Of a DNA stretch of 51,864 bases, positions 43,166-50,343 are shown one piece after another; positions within the stretch are counted from its first letter, which is position 1; every line of letters begins with the position of its first letter. The position numbers were made by a program, and so were the translations under genes. The DNA is from Flavobacteriales bacterium UBA720. Its GTDB lineage: Bacteria; Bacteroidota; Bacteroidia; Flavobacteriales; Weeksellaceae. The notes below the pieces were generated by a model, which made no database searches, was not told the DNA's origin, and was given only the letters and a program-made list of their open reading frames with translations. The stretch lies in contig DBLQ01000023.1 in assembly GCA_002297505.1 (NCBI GenBank), forward strand, positions 25,875 to 77,738, given 5' to 3'.

Positions 43166-43260
43166 AAATGATGTTTTTTAATTTCAATCCGAAATTAAAT
43201 CTTTTTTACGAATCCAAAATTGACTTAAGAAAAGTTTTCCGAAAAATATCAATATAAAAT

Positions 43261-43290
43261 AAAATCCGCTCAGTTTCCAGAGCGGATTTT
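43261..43290 (-). terminator. Intrinsic terminator of lon
   Basis: AAAATCCGCTC, an 8-base loop and GAGCGGATTTT form an 11-bp stem. On the minus strand it lies 21 bases after the lon stop and runs into ATTTTATATT. Confidence 0.85.
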
Positions 43291-43310
43291 AGTCAGAAAT
43301 ATTTTATACA

Positions 43311-45710
43311 TTACAAAGCAATCTTAATCACTTCGCTCATATTATTAACATAATTGACTCTCAGATTCTTGAGATAGTCTTTCTTGATTTCCTCTACATC
43401 CTTCCTGTTGGCCTCACAAAGAATAACTTCTTTAATTCCCGCTCTTGTTGCAGCCAAAAGTTTTTCTTTGATTCCTCCTACGGGAAGAACTTTTCCTCTG
43501 AGTGTAATTTCGCCCGTCATGGCAAGATGAGGCTTCACCTTTTTATTTTTGAAGCTGGAAACCATCGAGGTCAGCATTGCAATCCCTGCAGATGGTCCGT
43601 CCTTCGGCGTTGCACCTTCCGGAACGTGTACGTGGATATTTTTTTTCTCAATATCTTCCTCTGCAATTCCCAGTTCTTCGTAATGCGCTTTGATAAATTC
43701 CAGTGCAATCGTCGCAGATTCTTTCATCACATTACCGAGGTTTCCGGTCATTGTCAGGCCGCCTTTTCCTTTGGAGAGAATACTCTCGATGAAAAGAATA
43801 TCGCCGCCCACGCTGGTCCATGCCAGACCTGTAACTACACCCGGAACATCCGTGATTTCCGACAACGTCTTCGGTCTGGGCACACCCAGAATCTCATCAA
43901 CTTTGTCTACAGAAATTTTAGGATCATATTCTTTTTCCATCGCGATCTGAAGCGCGACCCAACGGGCAATCCCGGCAATTCTTTTTTCCAGCGTTCTCAC
44001 GCCACTTTCCGAGGTATGCGCATCAATGATATGCTTCAACTCTGGGTTACCCAACTTCAGAGATTTGGCATCCAGTCCATTTTCCTGAAGCTGTTTTTTC
44101 ACCAGATGGCGTTTGGCGATCTCGATTTTTTCTTCCAGGGTATAGCCTGCAATGCTGATGATCTCCATCCGGTCCAGCAAAGGCCGCTGAATGGTAGACA
44201 GAGAGTTGGCCGTAGCAATAAACATTACTTTGGAAAGGTCATAACCCAATTCCAGGAAATTATCGTAGAAATTGTTATTTTGCTCCGGATCAAGGACTTC
44301 CAGCAAAGCCGAGCTGGGATCACCATGAATCCCCTGCCCTATTTTATCGATCTCATCCAGCACGATCACAGGATTGGAGGTGCCCGATTTTTTGATGGAC
44401 TGCAAAATTCTTCCGGCCATTGCGCCAATGTAAGTCTTTCTGTGACCACGGATCTCACTTTCATCGTGCAAACCGCCCAGCGAAACGCGGACGTATTTTC
44501 TGCCGAGCGAGTCTGCAATCGATTTGCCCAACGATGTTTTACCCACACCGGGAGGACCCACGAGGCAGAGAATCGGAGACTTCATATCATTCTTAAGCTT
44601 AAGAACAGCCATGTGCTCCAGAATTCTTTTCTTGATATCTTCTAACCCAAAATGTTCCCTGTCCAAAAGCTTCTCTGCTTTTATCAGATCAAAATGGTCT
44701 TTGGAATAATGGTCCCAAGGCAAATCGGTAAAAAAGTCCAGATAATTGCGTTGTACGTTGTAATCCGGGGAATTCGGGTGCTGGCGTTGCAGCCGCTGCA
44801 GTTCCTTTTGAAAATGCGCTTCTACCTCTGCATTCCATTGGACTTTGGAAGCTTTTTTCTTGATTTCATCCGCATCCGATTCGGCGCCGCCGCCCAGTTC
44901 TTCCTGTATCGTCCTTATTTGTTGATTCAAATAATATTCGCGCTGCTGCTTGTCCAGATCTTTGCTGGTTTTCTGATGGATCTGGTTTTTCAGTTCCAGA
45001 TGACGGTAATCGTCATGCATCATTTCGTACAAGGCTTTGGCACGGCCAATCAAGGTTTTTTCTTCCAGTAGCTGCTGTTTTTTATCCGACGAAAAGTTAG
45101 CATTGGCGGAAACAAAATTGAGCAGCTCTTCCTGTCCTTCAAGATTCTTCAGCGCAAACTGGGCAGCATTCGGAATGTTAGGGTCTATGTTGATGATTTT
45201 CTCAGCAAGATCCTTGATGTTATCAATCAGTGCATTAAATTCCTCTTTATTCTTCGGCTGGGTGTCTTTCTGCTTGGTGATTTCGGCCATGAAATATGGT
45301 TCCTGAGAAACCATTTTCTTCATCTTGAAACGCTGCACACCTCTGGTAATCGCCGTAATGTTGCCTTCCGGCAGTTTGATAATTTTGATGATCTTCGCCA
45401 GTGTTCCGATCATGTAAAGATCTTTCTCCGCCGGATTCTCCTCCGTCGGATTTTTCTGGCTGATGATGCCAATGTATTGATTATCTTTCTGGGCATCCTC
45501 CAGTAATTTTTTAGATTTTTCCCGCCCTGCTGTAATCGGAATTACAACTTTCGGAAACATGACCATATTTCTTACGGGAAGAATCGGGAAAAGGTTTTGA
45601 GACTCATCGGCATCATTAGTTTCGAAATCGGAAAAATGGATTTCTTCCGCCAGGATTCCCAGGCCTTCGTCTATAATCTCTTCAAAATTGATATCTTCAA
45701 ATTCTGTCAT
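43311..45710 (-). CDS. lon: ATP-dependent endopeptidase Lon
   Basis: A cytoplasmic AAA+ protease of 799 residues. The N-terminal substrate-binding domain begins near LFPILPVRNMVMFP (41-54), a coiled middle region precedes the AAA+ module with Walker A GPPGVGKTSLG and Walker B IVLDEIDK, and the peptidase domain carries DGPSAGIAM (nucleophile Ser707) and Lys in GGIKEK. Slightly longer than E. coli Lon because of an acidic N-terminal extension of about 40 residues. A palindromic site lies 10 bases upstream of the start. Terminated by the hairpin at 43261-43290. Confidence 0.96.
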   Translation of the reverse strand: MTEFEDINFEEIIDEGLGILAEEIHFSDFETNDADESQNLFPILPVRNMVMFPKVVIPITAGREKSKKLLEDAQKDNQYIGIISQKNPTEENPAEKDLYMIGTLAKIIKIIKLPEGNITAITRGVQRFKMKKMVSQEPYFMAEITKQKDTQPKNKEEFNALIDNIKDLAEKIINIDPNIPNAAQFALKNLEGQEELLNFVSANANFSSDKKQQLLEEKTLIGRAKALYEMMHDDYRHLELKNQIHQKTSKDLDKQQREYYLNQQIRTIQEELGGGAESDADEIKKKASKVQWNAEVEAHFQKELQRLQRQHPNSPDYNVQRNYLDFFTDLPWDHYSKDHFDLIKAEKLLDREHFGLEDIKKRILEHMAVLKLKNDMKSPILCLVGPPGVGKTSLGKSIADSLGRKYVRVSLGGLHDESEIRGHRKTYIGAMAGRILQSIKKSGTSNPVIVLDEIDKIGQGIHGDPSSALLEVLDPEQNNNFYDNFLELGYDLSKVMFIATANSLSTIQRPLLDRMEIISIAGYTLEEKIEIAKRHLVKKQLQENGLDAKSLKLGNPELKHIIDAHTSESGVRTLEKRIAGIARWVALQIAMEKEYDPKISVDKVDEILGVPRPKTLSEITDVPGVVTGLAWTSVGGDILFIESILSKGKGGLTMTGNLGNVMKESATIALEFIKAHYEELGIAEEDIEKKNIHVHVPEGATPKDGPSAGIAMLTSMVSSFKNKKVKPHLAMTGEITLRGKVLPVGGIKEKLLAATRAGIKEVILCEANRKDVEEIKKDYLKNLRVNYVNNMSEVIKIAL

Positions 45711-45719
45711 AATATATTG

Positions 45720-45736
45720 AATGACATATTGTCATT
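45720..45736 (-). promoter_or_regulatory. Palindromic site directly upstream of lon
   Basis: AATGACA-TAT-TGTCATT is a perfect inverted repeat (7-base arms, 3-base spacer) ending 9 bases before the lon start codon. Its place in the 5' leader suggests an operator for a dimeric repressor or a small hairpin at the ribosome site. Confidence 0.45.
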
Positions 45737-45900
45737 AATCTTAATGGATATAAAAAATTGATTCCTCAAAAGCTGAGAAAACAACACTGTTAAAGCACGT
45801 GGTGTAATTTCGCAAGAGATATGCCAATGGAAAAAACAATACAATTTGGCAGTATTACAAGAATTCACATTATTTTTTGATGTGCAGCAGCGCTTCAAAA

Positions 45901-45981
45901 AAACCTGCGCAGGAATTCTATAACTCCTGCGCAGGTTTGGTCTCATTTGTGCGCAGGAGTTGGTTAAAACCTGCGCAGGTT
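45901..45981. repeat. Cluster of CCTGCGCAGG palindromic repeats
   Basis: The palindrome CCTGCGCAGG occurs at 45904-45913, 45925-45934 and 45970-45979, with a partial copy TGCGCAGG at 45950-45957. AAACCTGCGCAGGA and TCCTGCGCAGGTTT form a 14-bp stem. The gap between lon and sufS (277 bases) otherwise holds no gene. Confidence 0.8.
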
Positions 45982-45987
45982 ATTTGA

Positions 45988-47208
45988 TTACACCAGCATT
46001 CGCTGTGCCTTCTTTACACCTTCTACCAGAACATCGATCTCTTCTAAAGTGTTATATACGGCAAAACTAGCCCGAACCGTTCCTGCGATATTAAAAAAAT
46101 CCATAATGGGCTGCGTACAGTGATGGCCTGTTCTTACGGCAATTCCCATTTTGTCAAGGATCATCCCTGTATCGGACGCAATTCCAACGCCATCCAGATT
46201 AAAAGAAACAACACCGGTTCTATTGGCTTTCTCGCCATAGATTTTGATGCCGTCCAGCTCCAGAAGTTTTTTCTGAGCGTAGTTCAGCAATTCGTTTTCA
46301 TGGTTCTGGAGATTGTGGTGACCAATTTGGTTAATGAAATCCACTGCCGAACCCAGAGCAATATTGCCACCAACATTTGGTGTTCCCGCTTCGAATTTGA
46401 AAGGCAAACCTGCGTAAGTGGTCTTCTCGAAGCTGCAGACCGCAATCATCTCGCCGCCGCCGTGGAAAGGATGAAGATTTTCCAAAACAGATTCTTTACC
46501 GTAAAGGATGCCGGTTCCCATGGGTGCGTACATCTTATGTCCTGAGAAGACGAAGAAATCACAATCCATCTTCTGAACGTCAATTTCGAAATGCGGCGAA
46601 GATTGCGCGCCGTCTATCAGGACGTAAGCGCTGGAAAGTTTTCTGGTTTTTTCAATGATCTGCTCCACAGGATTGATGACTCCTAATGCATTAGAAACCT
46701 GATTAACAGAAACCACCTTAGTTTTTTCGTTCAGCCATGAATCCAGAACATCGATCTGAAGAATTCCGTTCTCATCCATCGGGATCACGCGGAGAATGGC
46801 GCCGGTTCTTTCACAGAGCATCTGCCACGGAACGATGTTGGAATGGTGTTCCAGGTAAGAAATAATGATCTCGTCATCTTTCTTGATTTGATTGGTTAAG
46901 GCATACGCCACGAGATTGATGCCTTCGGTGGTACCTTTGGTGAAGATCACTTCGTAATCGTGTTTGGCGTTGACGAATTTCTGGATCTTCCGTCTGGAAA
47001 GTTCCATTTCTTCCGTGGCCAATTGGCTCAGTGTATGAATGCCACGGTGCACATTGGCATTGAGGCTTTCGTAATACTTTTCCCAGGTTTCCAGAACTGA
47101 AATCGGTTTTTGCGATGTTGCAGCGTTATCCAGATAAACGAGAGGTTTTCCGTTAACCTGCTGATTCAGAATCGGGAATTGCGCTCTGATATGATTGATG
47201 TCGAACAT
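45988..47208 (-). CDS. sufS: Cysteine desulfurase SufS
   Basis: A PLP enzyme of 406 residues that removes sulfur from cysteine as a persulfide for iron-sulfur cluster assembly. The PLP lysine is Lys225 (FSGHKMY) and the persulfide Cys is Cys364 (RTGHHCTQP), the group II (SufS/CsdA) arrangement. LDNAATSQKP (26-35) and FEAGTPN (272-278) are standard. No other suf gene is adjacent in the window. It is preceded on its strand by a 400-base gap that also carries the sodA promoter. Confidence 0.94.
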   Translation of the reverse strand: MFDINHIRAQFPILNQQVNGKPLVYLDNAATSQKPISVLETWEKYYESLNANVHRGIHTLSQLATEEMELSRRKIQKFVNAKHDYEVIFTKGTTEGINLVAYALTNQIKKDDEIIISYLEHHSNIVPWQMLCERTGAILRVIPMDENGILQIDVLDSWLNEKTKVVSVNQVSNALGVINPVEQIIEKTRKLSSAYVLIDGAQSSPHFEIDVQKMDCDFFVFSGHKMYAPMGTGILYGKESVLENLHPFHGGGEMIAVCSFEKTTYAGLPFKFEAGTPNVGGNIALGSAVDFINQIGHHNLQNHENELLNYAQKKLLELDGIKIYGEKANRTGVVSFNLDGVGIASDTGMILDKMGIAVRTGHHCTQPIMDFFNIAGTVRASFAVYNTLEEIDVLVEGVKKAQRMLV

Positions 47209-47540
47209 TTTATTTTAGATGTTAGAAGCTAGATTTCAGAAGTTTGACTAATTGCAAACTTTAAAATCAATAATTAAACGTTGAATTGTTGCAGCCCGAC
47301 TTGAGCGGAAATCCTTTTTTGCTTTTACATCGAGTTCTTTTTAGACTGAAATGTTCTTGCACTTCGTCGAACCACTCCGTTAGGTTCGGGAGTCCTTCGA
47401 CTTCGCTCAGGATAAACTACAGGCGGAAATAGCTGCCCAAATAATTAAATTCAAGATTATAATTATTTAGAATGGTTCAAAGTTACGACAAAATTTATTA
47501 AAAATTTCGATGTTAAATATTTATAAAATGCGTGCGATTA
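47209..47540. other. Intergenic region between sufS and sodA
   Basis: About 330 bases with no credible gene. It contains the 16-base repeat core CTTCGACTTCGCTCAG (47395-47410) and GCAGCCCGACTTGAGCGGA-type sequence near 47291-47310 that looks like part of an interspersed element. Promoter signals for sufS were not resolved. Confidence 0.6.
47395..47410 (+). repeat. Single copy of the interspersed CTTCGACTTCGCTCAG repeat
   Basis: Identical over 16 bases to the two inverted copies at 35621-35636 and 35681-35696. Here it appears once, preceded by a hairpin-prone sequence (GAACCACTCC, GGTTC, GGGAGT). Confidence 0.75.
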
Positions 47541-47572
47541 TTGGTCTAAGGAATAATTATTGACTAATTTTG
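47541..47572 (+). promoter_or_regulatory. Promoter of sodA
   Basis: TTG (47541-47543), 21 bases and TAATTTTG (47565-47572) match TTG-N17-23-TAnnTTTG. Transcription would begin near 47579, so the in-frame start at 47570 cannot be used and the ATG at 47609 is the start. Confidence 0.6.
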
Positions 47573-47608
47573 AGCAAATCATTTATTAACAATAAATCAT
47601 ACGAAACT

Positions 47609-48205
47609 ATGGCATTCGAATTACCAAAATTAGCTTATGCATACGATGCGCTGGAACCTACCATCGATGCGAAAACAATGGAAATACACCACACCAAGCA
47701 TCACCAGGCTTATGTGGATAATCTTAATAACGCCATCGCAGGAACAGACCTTGAAGGCAAATCTCTTGAAGAAATCCAAAAAACAGGAACAGATAAAGCA
47801 GCCGTAAGAAATAATGGCGGCGGACATTATAACCACTCCCTTTTCTGGGAACTTCTGACGCCGGGCGGCAGCAAGGAACCTGTTGGAAATGTGAAAGCTG
47901 AAATCGAGAAAATCGGTGGATTTGAAACGTTTAAGGAAGATTTTTCTAACGCGGCGAAAACGAGATTCGGCTCCGGATGGGCTTGGTTAGTAAAAAATAC
48001 TGACGGTTCTGTGACTGTAACATCTACACCAAACCAGGACAATCCGCTAATGCCTGTGGCTGATGTTCAGGGAACTCCAATCCTTGGGCTTGACGTTTGG
48101 GAACATGCTTATTACCTCAACTATCAAAACAGAAGACCGGATTATGTGTCTGCGTTTTTTGATGTGATCAATTGGGATAAAGTGGAAGAGCTTTACAATA
48201 AATAA
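47609..48205 (+). CDS. sodA: Superoxide dismutase [Mn/Fe]
   Basis: Converts superoxide to oxygen and hydrogen peroxide. A 198-residue Fe/Mn SOD from ATG 47609, which gives the normal N-terminus FELPKLAYAYDALEP. Metal ligands are His27 (HHTKHHQAY), His76 (NHSLFW), Asp162 and His166 (DVWEHAYY). GGHYNH at 71-76 and the C-terminal Gln in TPNQDNPLM place it with manganese rather than iron enzymes; cambialistic use is possible. It has its own promoter and terminator. Confidence 0.95.
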   Translation: MAFELPKLAYAYDALEPTIDAKTMEIHHTKHHQAYVDNLNNAIAGTDLEGKSLEEIQKTGTDKAAVRNNGGGHYNHSLFWELLTPGGSKEPVGNVKAEIEKIGGFETFKEDFSNAAKTRFGSGWAWLVKNTDGSVTVTSTPNQDNPLMPVADVQGTPILGLDVWEHAYYLNYQNRRPDYVSAFFDVINWDKVEELYNK

Positions 48206-48226
48206 TTTTTCATAGATTATATTGAG

Positions 48227-48258
48227 AAACCCATCAGAATAGATCTGATGGGTTTTTT
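48227..48258. terminator. Intrinsic terminator between convergent genes
   Basis: AAACCCATCAGA, a 5-base loop and TCTGATGGGTTT followed by TTTAT. It ends sodA and overlaps the stop codon of the convergent lipoprotein gene. Confidence 0.85.
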
Positions 48259-48592
48259 ATGGTTCAACTGGTGTTTCAGCTTTAGTTTCCGGTTTTGCTT
48301 CTGTCTTTTCTTCTTTTGCTTTTTTAGCATCCAACTTCGCTTTCTCTTTATCGATTTTTTCCTGCTCAGCTTTTGCAATTGCCGCCAGACTGTCTTTTTC
48401 TCGTTTTATAGCCACCGCATTGATTTTTGCCATCACAGCTTCTGAAGTTGCGCCCGGTCCAAAAGAATCGATGGCAGTGGTGTCATAGGTGATAGCAGGC
48501 GTCTTGTCAAAATTTTCCTGGCTCACTGTAGAATCATTCTTGGAACAAGAACCGGTAAAAACTAAAATAGCAATACAATAGATGCGTTTCAT
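48257..48592 (-). CDS. Putative lipoprotein with Lys/Glu-rich C-terminus
   Basis: A 111-residue protein. The signal sequence ends in FTGSC (Cys16), a good lipobox. From residue 55 the chain is nearly all Ala, Lys and Glu (AKAEQEKIDKEKAKLDAKKA region), predicting one long helix or coiled coil, and it ends in a Pro/Glu/Thr-rich tail. No known family recognised. It follows the EEP-family gene by 18 bases. Confidence 0.65.
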   Translation of the reverse strand: MKRIYCIAILVFTGSCSKNDSTVSQENFDKTPAITYDTTAIDSFGPGATSEAVMAKINAVAIKREKDSLAAIAKAEQEKIDKEKAKLDAKKAKEEKTEAKPETKAETPVEP

Positions 48593-48610
48593 ATCAACAA
48601 ATATCGAAAA

Positions 48611-49591
48611 TTATTGGATATAAAATTCAGCAATTACCGGGAAATGATCTGAAATCGTGACACTTCGGTCTACCCGATAACTGATGGGCTCGATAGATTC
48701 CGATGCGAAGACGTGATCGATTTTCAGGGGAAATTTAAAATCGTGGAAACTGGTTCCGCTGCCTTTACCTACTTTTAGAAATGCGTCCTGCAGATTTGCG
48801 GACACAGTATAATACTCGTACGAATTAGGAACCGCATTAAAGTCGCCGGCAACGATCACAGGGTATGGTGAGGCATCTACGAACGCTTTGATCGGCGTTA
48901 GCTGGCTCTGGTGCTTCCTGAATGTTGGAACAAGCATATGAAGGACTTTTCTAAATTTTTCCTCATTTTTTTCAAGGCTTTTCTCTGGCTGTACCATCCC
49001 TTTTTCAAGATAGAAAGGTTCCATATAAATATTGACAAACCGAATGGTTTTACCATTGACCAGGATATCGGCATAAATACATCTTCCGTTTTTTGCATCA
49101 GTCTCCACAATACCACTTTTGAGTACCGGAAATCTGGATTGGATTTTTACAACTGGGAATTCTCTCACAAAATATTCAAAGCCTTTAAGATTTTCTGAAC
49201 TTGAATACTCCTGAGTAAAAAGAACATCTGCATTCTGCGCATTCAGAAAATCATAAATATTTTCATCTCCATATTTACCAGATTTGGCATTGAGCGAGAT
49301 CAGTTTAAGATTAGGTTTTTCTTCGGGCGTTGGCGTGTAATTAATCCAGCGTCTTGTGGGAATGATGAAAAAAAGGGATAATAATAAAAACACTACAGCC
49401 CGCTTCTTCCAGCTCAAAATCCAGAATAAAAGAAACAGGATATTGATAATCATCAGAACAGGAAAGCCCAATGAAAGTAAGTTAAGGAAACCCAACGTAG
49501 CTGGTGACACATACGCATTCATTATCGTTCCGAAAAGCAGGACAATAATCAGCGCATGAGCAGCCGTCAAAATAAATCTGAGGATTCCCAT
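48611..49591 (-). CDS. Membrane-anchored endonuclease/exonuclease/phosphatase family protein
   Basis: A 326-residue protein. Three hydrophobic segments occupy residues 1-80, then an EEP-fold domain: ISLNAKSGKYGDENI, DVLFTQEY with the metal-binding Glu, VAGDFNAVPNS with the catalytic Asp and Asn, and SDHFPVIAEF with the catalytic His. The substrate may be nucleic acid, a sphingolipid or an inositol phosphate. It overlaps the rhomboid gene by one base. Confidence 0.88.
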   Translation of the reverse strand: MGILRFILTAAHALIIVLLFGTIMNAYVSPATLGFLNLLSLGFPVLMIINILFLLFWILSWKKRAVVFLLLSLFFIIPTRRWINYTPTPEEKPNLKLISLNAKSGKYGDENIYDFLNAQNADVLFTQEYSSSENLKGFEYFVREFPVVKIQSRFPVLKSGIVETDAKNGRCIYADILVNGKTIRFVNIYMEPFYLEKGMVQPEKSLEKNEEKFRKVLHMLVPTFRKHQSQLTPIKAFVDASPYPVIVAGDFNAVPNSYEYYTVSANLQDAFLKVGKGSGTSFHDFKFPLKIDHVFASESIEPISYRVDRSVTISDHFPVIAEFYIQ

Positions 49592-50340
49592 TATTGAATC
49601 CTGTCCCTGTTTTTCTTCCAGTTCCAGATGTACAGAAAACCGATCAGCGCGCCGCCGAGATGCGCAAAGTGGGCAATATTATCGCCGCTGAATTGTCTGA
49701 ACCCCAGGAATAAAGACACTAAGATAATGACTGGTGTCAGATACTTGGCCTTAATCGGAAAGGGAATGAAGAGGAACATCAGCTTGGCATCAGGAAACAA
49801 GGTTGAAAAAGCCGCAATAACTCCGAAAATTGCGCCTGATGCGCCGACCATCGGGGTTCTCAGAATATTAAAAAGCTTTTGGGCAGCATCCCGCACAGCT
49901 TCTGAGTTCGTAGATATCGGCATATCGCCGGAATAATTGATATCGGCATATTTGTAAATTTCATGAATGTCGTAAGACTGACTATTCAAGAAATTAGTTA
50001 ATTGACTCACCTCCACATAATTCCAGATATTATACAGGGCAAATCCGCCCAAACCTGCCGCAAAATAAAGAATTAAAAACTTCTTCTGACCCAAGACCTG
50101 CTCCAGGACCGGTCCGAAGCTATAGAGCGTCATCATGTTAAAGAGAATGTGTATAAAACTCCCATGCATAAACATATGGGTGATAATCTGCCAGGATCTG
50201 AAATTGGGAGACAGCGGAAAGTATCCCGCCAGCATTGCATCAAGATTGATATTCAGATTTTGAAAAAGTATAGTCCCGGCAAAGAAGATCACATTGATAA
50301 TGATAATATTCTTGGTAACAGGCGTCAGTTGTGGAAACAT
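49591..50340 (-). CDS. Rhomboid family intramembrane serine protease
   Basis: A 249-residue membrane protease with six predicted segments. The catalytic Ser168 is in GASGAIFG (167-174), His227 in HFAHLGG (224-230), and Asn68 in HILFNMM completes the oxyanion site. About 60 polar residues (105-163) separate the early segments from the catalytic Ser segment, longer than in E. coli GlpG. It lies 3 bases after mutL and overlaps the next gene by one base, so the three are probably one transcript. Confidence 0.9.
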   Translation of the reverse strand: MFPQLTPVTKNIIIINVIFFAGTILFQNLNINLDAMLAGYFPLSPNFRSWQIITHMFMHGSFIHILFNMMTLYSFGPVLEQVLGQKKFLILYFAAGLGGFALYNIWNYVEVSQLTNFLNSQSYDIHEIYKYADINYSGDMPISTNSEAVRDAAQKLFNILRTPMVGASGAIFGVIAAFSTLFPDAKLMFLFIPFPIKAKYLTPVIILVSLFLGFRQFSGDNIAHFAHLGGALIGFLYIWNWKKNRDRIQ

Positions 50341-50343
50341 AGT

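Noticed and set aside
43527..44645. Long plus-strand open frame (372 codons) opposite lon
   Set aside because: Antisense shadow of lon; composition follows the lon codons and it has no recognisable domain or start signal.
45707..45946. Small open frame in the lon-sufS gap
   Set aside because: Covers repeat sequence and the lon leader, with no protein-like pattern.
45901..45981. CRISPR array
   Set aside because: Units are palindromic, irregularly spaced and alternate in direction, without uniform spacers.
48248..48445. Plus-strand open frame rich in Phe opposite the lipoprotein gene
   Set aside because: Low-complexity complement of the Lys/Glu-rich tail of the lipoprotein.
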